From positions 1 through 64,000 of the forward strand of contig JAVXUO010000229.1 in NCBI GenBank assembly GCA_033065855.1: a DNA stretch of 64,000 nt, given 5' to 3'. The notes under the pieces were generated by a model. The model was not told the DNA's origin and made no database searches. It worked only from the letters and a program-made list of their open reading frames with translations. Each line of letters starts with the position of its first letter. Positions within the stretch are counted from its first letter, which is position 1. The DNA is from Escallonia rubra. Lineage: Eukaryota > Streptophyta > Magnoliopsida > Escalloniales > Escalloniaceae. Positions 48,560 to 58,975 of the stretch are shown here, piece after piece. A program made the position numbers and the translations under genes.

Positions 48560-49545
48560 TCAGTGTGTCTTAGACTACCAATCATAGTTATTATTGGCTC
48601 TAGCTTTTAGACACGATTTTCTCCTCATTTGCCTAAGTGACCAATTCATTGTTATTATTGGCCCCGACTATTTGGCAGTGAGTTTTTCAGTTCCAGCTTC
48701 AGTTTTGTTATGTCTAGACGACCATCGTCGTGATTATTGGCTCCAACTTCTAGATCCATTTTTTTCCTTATTCGCCTAAATGATAAATCGTTGTTACCAT
48801 TGGCTCCAGCTCTTACGCAGTGAGTTTTCCAGCCTAAGTCGCGATCCCAATTCCAATTTTTCCATATTCCTAGACGACCAACGTTGTTATTGTTGGCTCC
48901 AACTTTTTGAGATGCATATTATGGCTAAGCGACCAATTGGATCAGGCTCTTACTATTGGATCGGGCTCTTAGTCATAAATATTTGGTATGTCTAGATGAC
49001 CAATCGTGGTTACTATTGGCTCCGGCTTCTAGACACGTTCCTCTCCTCATTCAATTAAGCGACCAATCGTTGTTACTATTGGCTTCGGCTCTTTGGCATG
49101 AGTTTTTCCAGCTTCAGTTCCAGTTTCAGCTCCAGTTTCAATATCCCTAGACGACCAATTGTCATTACCATTGGCTCTGGCTTCTAGGGGTATATCATTA
49201 TGGCTAAGCGACCAATCGTCGATAATTTTGGCTCTGACTCTTAGTCATAAGCTTTCAGTACATTTAGATGACCAATCATTGTTACTGTTGGCTCCAGCTT
49301 CTGGATATACCTTCATGTTTAAGCGACCAACTATTATTGTTGGCTCTGGTTCTTAGTCATAAGCTTTCAGTGCATCTGGATGGCCAATCGTTGTTAATGT
49401 TTGCTCCCACTTCTTTGGATGCACCCCTTGTCTGGCAACCAATTATTGTTACTATTGGCTCGGCTTCAAATAAGTTTCAACTTCATTTCCTTTTTTTGGT
49501 ATTGCTCGACGACTAGTCATTGTTACTATTGGCTCCGGCATCAAA
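48560..49545. repeat. Tandem array with higher-order dimer, ~15 subunits
   Basis: About fifteen copies of a 60-70 base subunit with the core GACCAATCGTTGTTACTATT then GGCTCCAGCTTC. Subunits alternate between one led by AGACGACC or AGATGACC and one led by AAGCGACC, the latter often followed by AGTCATAAGCTTTCAG. The real period is therefore a dimer of about 110-130 bases. Copies differ from each other by 10-25% by eye. Confidence 0.85.
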
Positions 49546-49751
49546 CAGTATTCCCATATTTTTTGAACTAGGTTGGTCTGACTCCTTTTCTAGCGATACA
49601 TATGAAGCCTTACAAAGGTTTGACCTCATATCTGTGTGAGTCTTTGAGTTGACTTCGAGTCTTGTAGTCGTTTATGTGTTTCCACTACAAAAATGTGTCA
49701 TTCTTTTGCGGTGATATTCTCTCGCATGCGAGCTCTCTCACCAAAGAGCTC

Positions 49752-50952
49752 TGTAGGCACCCTATTTTTGTAATCTTTTTATTTAATAAATAATAAGTGA
49801 ACTTTATTGTTAATTAAGTTTATTATTATTATTATAAGCTTAAGCCTAATAATATAATGAACCTAATATATTTAATTAAGTCCAATAAGGGGTCAGTCCA
49901 ATCCAGTTAGAATCCAGTCCAGCTAGTTAGGTTAAACCCAGATCCAGTTAAAAGATTATGATTGGTTAGATGATTTAAGATTATCTTGTGATTTAGCCTT
50001 GATGCATGTGATTAATCCTTGATTTATAAAAAATATAGAAATAATTTCAGAATCTGGTTCATCCAATTGTATTTTTGGAGATAATTACCGAATTAGAGGC
50101 AGATAATGTCCCGAAATTTGATAGTTTGTTGAAAACCGACAACTTCGACAGATGAATCGGTCGGTTCGACGGATTAACCGGCCGGTGTTTTGGGATAGTC
50201 ATCCTTATCATTTCTGATGCCCAGACCTCAATAAATAGTGTCTTTGGGCAAGGACAAGCTTTTTATTCCTAGAGCTTTTATACCATTTTTCTTAGAAGTA
50301 GTAGATCATCTCTAAGGGGAATTTAACACTTCATATTTCACTTCTCTAGATACACAAGTCACTTGCATTGTGGATTCATCATAAGGAGTTCTCAAGCCTT
50401 CTAAGCAAATGCCTTCTCGAGGTATATTTGCTACTTTCTAGACTAGTTTAAATTATAATAGTTTAGAGTATTTCCCCTCTCCGTGTCACATTTCGTTGCT
50501 AACATAAAACTCAAAAAGAGTCTTTTCATTTCATTTCATAGTTCGAGTTGAGTGTAGGACCGAAATGTAGATTGCTTCACTTAGGACCAAAGTCGAATTA
50601 CAGTGATTTTGATTCCAATTAGTCCGACCGGATACGCAGGTCATTCGACCCCTTACGTCGAGTTCAAGTCAAAAATCGAGAAATAAACTTATGGTTAGTG
50701 TATTATTGCATATTTGCATGTTATGTGTTTTAAAAGGTCAAAACCAATAGAAATAGAAACCGAAATGGTACGACGGGTGGCTAACACCTTCCCGTCACAT
50801 AATTTAGTTATCAATAGATTAGTTGTCCTTTGGGCATTTTAGAGCCATTTTTCGGATTTTTTCTAATTTTTTAATTTTAAATTAAATAAGATGACAACTC
50901 CCTAAAATCTTCCCTTCAGGGGGATTTTTTCCGGTGCGGTTCGCTTCGGTAA
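49752..50952 (+). repeat. Gypsy LTR, right copy
   Basis: Starts TGTAGGCACCCTATTTTTG, a start typical of this gypsy group, and ends near GGTGCGGTTCGCTTC. Homologous to 33147-34410. The right edge is uncertain by a few bases. Confidence 0.75.
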
Positions 50953-53580
50953 ACTTTGAGCAAACAAAGGCATATATATGTTGTTCAAAAGAAGTAGAGA
51001 ATCTACATATGCATAGAATGAAAAAGACAAACCATTCTCCTTTGGCTTGTCAAACATGGGAGACTTAGCTGCAAAGTTTTAGGGTTTATCTCGAAAGTTA
51101 ATTGCGTTCATTTAGGTCGATTATTTTTATGTCTCAAAAAAGTTGCAAAAGATCCAACTGAAATTCGACACATTATTTTTTGTAATTTACTAAATTAAAA
51201 ATTTCCAGGAAATAGCTTTAGGAAATTGTTTTTGATTGCCTTATCAATTAAATCCTATTGTATAATAGATTATAGATACTTTTGAAGCAGGGCATATATC
51301 ATCAATGTAATGCTTTGAGCTACTCAAAGAAGCGTTTTCTTTTCTTTCTCTTTTTTTCTTTTTACGTTTTTTTCGAAGAAGCATTTTCTAGATAGAGGAT
51401 TTACGGTCCTCTAAAGAATCTCCAGATTGCAAGAGTTTTCTTCGACCTGAATGTACTTAACCAATTCTTTTGTAGTGTTTGCATGCTTCTTTTATTCAAT
51501 TTATTTCAATATTCTCTCCAAGTTATAGGATGTTTAGAAATAATAGCACATCGAAACTTAGAAAGACACATTGAGAGAATGGCCCTCGGAAATGATTAAA
51601 TCAATTTGTAATTCATGTATTTGTAAAACAATAGACTTGCCATATATCTAAAATATTAAAATCAAGCAACTTATTGATGAAAAACTTTTTGTTGCCGCAG
51701 CTTCAGTTTTGTATTTGCTATGTAAATTGTCTCACAAGTCCTTTGTAGTTTTATTTGCGTATTTGATCTCGTACACGCGTACAGGGTGTCAGACAGCCTT
51801 TCTAGAATGTAACCCTTGCATTAAACCTCATCCTCCTCCCTTTTTGGTACTATTTTACACCGGTCAGCCTTATTGCTTAATCAGCAGATTCATCAACGCT
51901 TGGTTGTAAAAAATCCACCATGTAGGCAATCTCAAACGTTGCCAAAAAATTCAACACGTAGGCAATCTTCAAAGTTGCTAGAAAGAAATACCTCTTGCTT
52001 TTACAACGCTGAAAGAATGAGCGATCGAACTTTTCCTATTTGGTGATGTAGTTGATAACAGGCATCTTTGAAGCACTTCCCGTTTTGCAATTACTGTCCT
52101 AAGATTGTTGAAAAAATCGCAGAATATAATGTAAACCGTTTGAGTCGAACGTTAGGTGCTCTTTCCTTAAGAAATTATTTGGCTTCTTTAGTTTTCCCAC
52201 ACGAACTTTTTAGTAACTATTGCAGAGTAGTGATTATATAGGAATTTTTAGAGAGAGAGAGAGAGAGAACAATAGAATCTCGAAGCGAGGAAAACCGAGG
52301 CCTGCAGACTTTTCATAATGCACCAAGAGGTGCCTATGAATAGGTGCTTTTAGTTAATGGTGGTTATATAATCATGCACGCACCAGATAATAGTCATTTT
52401 AGTCAAAAAGACACCCTGAAGAGGTGTCTCTAGAATTTAACACAAGCTAGATTTCTAAAAATTTCAAACACTCACACCTCTTCCTTTAATATACAGTTTG
52501 ACTTCCCGCAAAAAAGGTAGGTTGGGCTTGGGCTTGGGCTTGGGCTTGGGCTCGGGCGACGATGCTCACCTGTGCTTGAAAGCGCCAATAGTGCCTTTAC
52601 GCCCCGTGCCACTCTGGGTACAAACGCGCACGTGTGGTGCATAGCACATGTGAGCCTATGTCTATGCTCACTTTGTGTTAGAACAATGTAACATATCAAA
52701 TGAACATGTGTTAACCAATAAACCTTTTCTCTTTCAAGCAATGTAGGAATCCATATTTTGATCCTTAGACTTTCTTAAATTTTTTCAACTTTGGGATCTT
52801 AAATCTCCTTAACTACTTGACAAAAAAGTGTTAATTCTTACTGGTCTTTACACCTTTTTGTAAAATCAATAGGATTTAATGGTCCAATTATTAGAAAATT
52901 TTAACGCTTAATAAGTAATAGATCCTTTAAGCATAGAGTTATTAGATATATACACATATGTAAAGGATCAATCAATACTCTGACAAGTCCGTTTACTATC
53001 AAAATAAAAAAATAAGTCGGTTTTAAAACATTTTAATTATTCTATAAATTCATAAAGAGCCAAAGTGGACAAAGATTTCAAAGAATATAATCTTATTTTC
53101 TATGCATGATGACCAGAGTCCAGACTAGTGTATATTAACAAAATTACTGGGTCAGTGTCCAATTAATTATGCATACCCGGTATCATTTCACAAAAAAGAA
53201 AAAAAGGGGTATGATGAGTAATTTTTAATGAAGTTTTTTCTCTTTTTTTGTTACAAAAGAAAAAAAAATAGCTATTAACTCCCCTCAAATGTCCGAGTGA
53301 CGTTTCACTAACAAAAAGCAGTTAAGGCGATCTTTTACTGATGACCTTTCGAATCTAACTGGAGATCTGACAACATAAACTTTGTAGGAGACTCTGGGAT
53401 GTGTAGTTCTATACTCGTTAATTTGTTAGACTTGACTAGTAAGTCAGTGCAAGTATTAATCTCTTGCCAAATCAATGACATGAGACACTTGCGCTTTCAA
53501 CAGTGACTTTGCGTCTAACAACCGTGAAATTAGAAGTTAAGTGATCAAAATGAACTTGAAATACGAAGAAAAAAGTACAA
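50953..53580. other. AT-rich spacer, no gene recognised
   Basis: Mostly unique-looking AT-rich DNA. Contains a (GA)n tract near 52253-52268 and the hexamer repeat at 52524. No coding or element signature was identified. Confidence 0.5.
52524..52553. repeat. (GGGCTT)n hexamer microsatellite
   Basis: Four perfect GGGCTT units and a fifth GGGCTC, in tandem. Confidence 0.9.
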
Positions 53581-53589
53581 AATATTTGG

Positions 53590-54744
53590 GGATTAATTAC
53601 ACCATGTCCCTGAGGTTATGGTGAAATTACAATCAATGACACTAAGTTACAAAAAGTAACAGACAATGATCATAAACGTTAAAAAGGTAACACTCGTGTC
53701 CATTCGTTATGTATCTGTCCAAAAAGTGTATTTTCTTTTTAATTTCATCGATACGTATTTTCAAAATGACAATCCTACCCTTATATTATTGTTTTCTCTT
53801 TTATCTCTCTGATCGTTCTTCTTGTATGGGAGTTTCTCTTTAAATATTCTCCCACCACCATGTGTTCCTTTCCCACCGTAGCACCACAACAGCCGTTCCG
53901 CCATCATCACTGTAGATCTAAGAATTGCTACCGTAAGGTTGCAATTTGAACCATTAATTTTTCAAATGGTACCTAGACAAACTGCTTGATCACACTGTGG
54001 TTTGGATTACTGTGACGCAGAGGTGTGGGGTGGCGGGGGGTGGGGAGGGTTTGATGGTTGCAAAGGTGGTCGATGGTGGTTGCGACAGAGGTTGGTGGTC
54101 GTGGGTGTGGAAGTGGAGTGGGGACGGTGGCGGTGCATTGGGCCGTTGGCGGCGTGAGTTTTGTATGGGGTTGTCGGTCTGCGATGGCGCACCACCCCAA
54201 CCTTGACACCACCACTGTCGGACAGCTATGGAAGTCAGTGGGGTAAGGGAAGGGAGGGGGGGGGTGGGGGAAGGGAGAGACGGGGGAGGCAGCGGGATGG
54301 GGTAGGGGAAGGGATGGGGACCCAGGGTGGAGGAAAAGGGAAGGCCACATGGGGAAAGAGGGGGGCAGCTGCGGCGGGGAGGGGGTGGGACGAGCGGCAT
54401 GGTGATGGGTGGGGCGACGGTGGCGGCATGGTGGTAAGGGGCGACGGCAGCATGTCTTACATCAGTATGCATAGTGTAGAAATTCTCATAACTTCATAAC
54501 AGAAGGAAATTCACCTAATTTGAAACCCTAATAATTGAAACCCTAATTTTAGAACTAGGGAGATAGAAGGAATGACATGGTAAATAATTTATCTTTCAAA
54601 TCACGGGCAATATGATCATTTTGTCCAAATCGTTATATATTTAGGTATTTTGTTTGGTCAACGGATATAAGTATCTATTTTCCAAATTTATGATCACGCG
54701 TATAATTTTCACCTAAAGCTCAAAAATATGGATGTAATTAACCC
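53590..54744. mobile_element. Non-autonomous MULE with perfect 9-bp duplication (MULE-c)
   Basis: Starts GGATTAATTACACCATGTCC; the right end in reverse complement starts GGGTTAATTACATCCAT. It is flanked by AATATTTGG at 53581-53589 and 54745-54753. The core (53860-54470) is very GC-rich, with strand-switched composition (C-rich then G-rich), and AAACCCTAAT motifs lie at 54525-54547. Open frames in the core are proline-rich on the minus strand and glycine-rich on the plus strand; no transposase. Confidence 0.92.
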
Positions 54745-54753
54745 AATATTTGG

Positions 54754-55140
54754 CATTAAAGTGGGAAGTAGTGTGGCCACGCTCTTGGGAGAGGAGCGTG
54801 TGGAAGGAGATGAGATAAAACTGGTTGCCACACACCGTTGTCAAAACATGTTTGCGGGGTTGATTGGATCGATCATGTAAAATAAATGGAAAATCAGGTC
54901 ATCGGAGTCGGTTAATGACGTCAAGGAACAGTGAGTACGTGGGGGTGCGCTGCCCCGGGAAGCGTGCGATTGGCTGAGCTATCCTGTGACCCACCTTTTT
55001 CCCTTATCCAACACGTTGGGGCAACTTTGTACGGACTTTGCCTCTCTTACCAATTACTCTGCAAATACATACAATAAAGATCAGGCTATGGTATTTGTGC
55101 CCTTCCCATCACTCTAAAAATGTGGGGGGTGGGGGACGAA
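54754..55140. other. Short spacer between two MULEs
   Basis: About 390 bases of higher GC than the surrounding spacer; nothing recognised. Confidence 0.45.
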
Positions 55141-55149
55141 ATACAAGCA

Positions 55150-56140
55150 GGGATAATTACACTCACCTCTTTAAGGTTAGAGTAAAGTAGGACACTAATT
55201 TTAAAACAAGTAATAAAGTTGACCAACAACTCTAACATAGATTAGTCTTGTCCATCTCACATTGATGCCGTTAAAAATAAATATTTTTTTTTTAATCTCA
55301 TCAGTACTTTTTTTTTAAATTTATTACCCTTATATTGTATATAAACGGTATATACTAAAAACCTCAACAAAAAAAACCATATTTTTTGGGATGTTCTTAT
55401 ATGATTTTCCAATTCTTTTTTTTTTTTTTTCACTTTTCCAATTTTTAAACCCTCTCTTCTTCGCAGCAGTCATCACTACCCCTCGCACTACCACTTGGCA
55501 GCAATGTAACCGGCGTGACCACCACCTCTTGTGAATCCCCATCCAACCCCTCTCACCGTCGCACACTATCGATGAGCAACCAACCAACACCGCAGTCGAT
55601 AAAGTACCTCCGATTACAAATCTTGAACTTAATTGAAATGGTTTTGAAAAAATTGAGATAAGCTTTGACTTCGATGGAAAGTGTTATTGTGTGAAAGCAA
55701 CCATGGGTGTTTTTTTTTTTTTGTGGGTGGGGGGGGGGGGGGGGGGGGGGGGGGCTGTTTGGGGTTTTTGGTGGTGTTTGACCACTACCATCACGAACCA
55801 TAGGCTATACCATTGATGGAGTTGAGTTGTGGTGGTGCAGAGTGCATGGGTCATGGCGGTGGTGCGTTGATGGTGGTTGGCAGTGGTATAAAGTATGGAT
55901 TTGGTGGGAGTTAGCAGTGTTGAAGGTATGGCGGTGGTTTGGGAAGGAAGAGACGAGAAAAGAAGAAGAAAGAAAGAAAAAAGAAAATTTACCTTTCGAG
56001 TCATAAGCAATATAGTCATTTTTTTTAACTGTTACGTATTTGGTAATTATGTTTGGTCAACGGATGACTGCTATTAGTTCAAATTAATTGACACGCATGT
56101 AAGTTTTCTCTAATTATTTGAAAGACCTAGTAATTAACCC
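55150..56140. mobile_element. Non-autonomous MULE (MULE-d)
   Basis: Starts GGGATAATTACACTCACC and ends GTAATTAACCC. Flanks ATACAAGCA (55141-55149) and ATACAACGA (56141-56149) match at 7 of 9 bases. The subterminal GTTTGGTCAACGGAT on the right is shared with MULE-c. The core is GC-rich on the left and has a 26-base G run (55729-55754). No transposase. Confidence 0.85.
55729..55754. repeat. 26-base G homopolymer in MULE-d
   Basis: Uninterrupted G run following a T run (55710-55722); its length is prone to sequencing or assembly error. Confidence 0.8.
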
Positions 56141-56149
56141 ATACAACGA

Positions 56150-57194
56150 AGGTGAACAAGAGAACACCCGCCCCCACTTATTAAATTTAGACCCAACTCG
56201 TTCTGTAAAACCCTATTAAATATTGTTCCATTCATTTAGTTTTATATTCTTTTATTTTTAAAACTAGTTTATTTTTCAAAAATTACTTTTTTATTCCGGT
56301 TGGCAGCGTAGGTGGCTGCCGGAGTTAGAATCTTATCTAAATTTTATTCGATCTAGATCAAATTCACCTACGTTGTCGTAGTTAGAACTTTATCCAATTT
56401 AGATCAGATTCACACTAATTGCTCAAAGATTTTATCGAGAAAGAATGACAGATAAAAGATTATTTGGCACATATGTTGCACATTTGGATCTCTTCAAGGT
56501 TGTTGTGAATTGCAGCACCTAGTTCCATGCATTCACTTGTTTTGGCATTTTGTAGTATGAGTTATCGTGGCATAGGGATGCGTGTGCAAATTTTAAGTTA
56601 GTAATATGATTTCTATAATATATCAAGTTTGGCCTTTATTAGATTTTTTTTACTATACTTTTTAATGAATTTTAAATAGCCCCATCTCCAAATATAAAGT
56701 TGTTAAAATAAACTTTGTTAAAAAATCAAGCATGATTTATAAGTGTTTTGACATATAAAAAACAAACATGTCCTAAAGGTTTTAATCAATTTTAAATGAC
56801 CCCATGGCCAAATATAAAGTTGTTAAATTGAACTTTGTTAAAGAATCAAGCATGATGTACAAGTGTTTAATAAATGAAAACCAAACATGTCCTTAAGGTA
56901 GTTATTAACAATAATATTTTTATTTTGTGTCATTTATTTAAGAAATTTTCCATAGTGTCGCTTGTCCTCGTTATAGATAAGAAGTTGTGTAACACCAAAG
57001 AAGTATTACATCAAAAGAAATTTTTCCTTTATATACTGTATAGATGCCTAATGAGCATATCGATCTTCTAGTTTATGGCTTTATCGTCTTAGAAACCACC
57101 CTTATATTGTCTTGATTTGGAAAATGCTTGACATAATATCCTGCTTATTCTACTTGCTTTGGCTAACCATATTCCTATATGAAATGTCCTCAAA
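56150..57194. other. AT-rich spacer with a 120-bp tandem duplication
   Basis: Apart from the duplication at 56660-56898, nothing was recognised. Confidence 0.45.
56660..56898. repeat. Tandem duplication, ~120-bp unit, two copies
   Basis: Both copies contain AATATAAAGTTGTTAAA, AATCAAGCATGAT and AAACATGTCC in the same order and spacing. They differ at roughly one site in ten. Confidence 0.85.
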
Positions 57195-57208
57195 GTGGCC
57201 TTGAATCA

Positions 57209-57671
57209 GGGAATGTGCAATCGGTATTGGGGTAGTGGTTCGAGGTAACAAAGGTGATTTTTATGCAGGTTTGTCGAAGAATATAATGGGTTCACCGAAA
57301 CCAGAAAGTGCAGAAGCGCTGACAGCTTTTGAAACAGTGTGTTTTGGACTCGAATCTAGATTTAGGGACGTAATCATTAAAGCCGATACAGCAAATGTTA
57401 TTCCAGCATTTCGGTAGGAAGGCGAGAACTTATCAAGAATGTGCAACGTGATTGATGAAGCTAAAGAGATGTGCAAGAACTTCTATCGATGTGATTTTAG
57501 CCTTATAAGGAGAACATGAAATAGAGTAGCCCACAAATTAGCTCAGTATGCTAGAACTCTTGATAATTTTTGTTTATGGATGGAAAATGCATTGAAATTT
57601 GCAACGTCTGCCATCTAAGACGATGTACCCAAAAACTTGTGAAATAAAATCGCTTCCCTATAAAAAAAAAT
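57209..57671 (+). mobile_element. 5'-truncated L1-type LINE (RNase H end) with 14-bp duplication
   Basis: A 463-bp insert flanked by GTGGCCTTGAATCA on both sides (57195-57208 and 57672-57685) and ending in a poly-A tract. The plus-strand translation IGIGVVVRGNKGDFYAGLSK, ESAEALTAFETVCFGLESRF, DVIIKADTANVIPAFR and, after a stop, RRTxNRVAHKLAQYAR is an RNase H fold of the RVT_3 kind found at the end of plant L1 polyproteins. It has stops near 57416, 57519 and 57616. The truncated 5' end, A tail and long duplication are the standard marks of target-primed reverse transcription. Confidence 0.9.
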
Positions 57672-57685
57672 GTGGCCTTGAATCA

Positions 57686-58966
57686 TTGTTATAATTAAGG
57701 CAACGAAGGAACTTTTGTTGAGTAACTAAGCCCGACTCGTATATAGTTCTGTAAGCAAATGATGGTAGCGTCGGTCCAAATGTACTAGTACGAGTATATG
57801 AGTTAGTAAACTAAAATTGTTTGGATTTGGGTGTTATTTTTCCTTTTTCTTTTTTTGTCATCAACCTTCTACTTAAAATTACTCAATATTGATATTAGTA
57901 TTGTGATATGAATACTAATTTGGACGCCAAAGACATGTGAGAATATAAGTTACCTACAATGTACAACTTCAGTTTACTTACCGTTTTCTTTCTTTTTTTT
58001 CCTTCATTTTTATGACATGCCAGATTAAAATATATGGCTCTCCAATGCTGTCTGAATACCATTTTACGCACATTTATAATTCAAAGTGAGTGAGATAAAT
58101 TTTAATAATCTGCTTCAAAGAGTCCGTGACCGGTTTCATTTTAGTATTTTCATAAACTGAATTTAAAAAGTGGTAAACAAACAGACACTAATAAATTGAC
58201 ATTCCTCAAAACCCATTGGTTCCTTTTTTAAGTTTATGTTCTTGCTCTACATTTTTACACTTTACACTCCCAAAATGGAAGAGAATGACAGTATCCTTGA
58301 AGATGAGTAATTTTTTGAACAAATAGTGAAGCGCCATGTGGCATTAAGCTGCTTTGTGAAAATAATTCCACGGCAAGTGAAAGGCTAACACTAGACGCTT
58401 CAAATGTTGGCGTGCACTTTTTAAATTGTCAAACCACAAGTTTTCATGTGACAAATTGTAAGAAGATAAAAATAAAAAAAGGATAAGAAAACTATCATAT
58501 TAACTTTTTAGGTTATCACTTTACAATTTTCGTTTCAAGAAAACAAGAAAAAGGGAAATTGTTATCCTTTTAAAGCTAACTAAAGATAAAGAGATAGTTG
58601 AGATAAATGTTGCATTTTATCAAAACTCTTGACACCATATCTACGACAAAGGGATCAGGAGAAAAAAATGCCGCTAAATATTTTTAGCAACAAAAAATTG
58701 TCATTAAATTTTTTATTAACAACGAGAAAACACTTTTAGTGACAATCTTTTTATCGTTAAATGTGCTGTACATCAGAAGATCTTGATTTACGGCAAAGTA
58801 TATACATTTGGAAGATGTTATGACTTTTGGTTTATTATTACATACTTTTGACATCAAGAGAGAAAAGCTTTTGCGTGACTTTTTAGCTCAAGCCTTTGAG
58901 GACAGAGAAAGTCTCGAACTTTCGATTTCAAGGTGATTACTTGACGAAAATCTTACACATTTGCTC
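57686..58966. other. AT-rich spacer, nothing firm
   Basis: 58660-58770 has weak repeats of the TTTTTAGCAAC / GTCATTAAA kind, like worn CACTA subterminal sequence, without recognisable ends. Confidence 0.4.
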
Positions 58967-58975
58967 TTTTATTTA

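Larger units (their letters stand above)
33147..50952 (+). mobile_element. Probable large Ty3/gypsy derivative without gag-pol, heavily nested
   Basis: Two homologous ~1.2-kb sequences in direct orientation (33147-34410, 49752-50952) look like the LTRs of one Tat/Ogre-type element. The left is followed by TGATGACTCCACTAG, which resembles the primer region of that group. Between them, after removing nested elements, lie about 3 kb rich in tandem repeats and no recognisable gag or pol, the plan of a large retrotransposon derivative. Outer flanks share ACTTT (33142-33146 and 50953-50957), a possible 5-bp duplication, although it puts the right LTR end a few bases further out than the LTR alignment suggests. 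The LTRs differ by about 15% by eye, so it is old. The alternative is two independent LTR remnants. Confidence 0.5.

Noticed and set aside
49683-49751. CACTACAAAAATGTG word resembling a CACTA left end
   Set aside because: No matching right end or subterminal repeats; cut off by the LTR at 49752, so too little to call.
53973-54499. Open frames up to 160 residues in MULE-c core
   Set aside because: Strand-skewed low-complexity sequence, no domain, within clear transposon ends.
58660-58770. TTTAGCAAC/GTCATTAAA words like CACTA subterminal repeats
   Set aside because: No terminal sequence found on either side; AT-rich chance similarity cannot be excluded.
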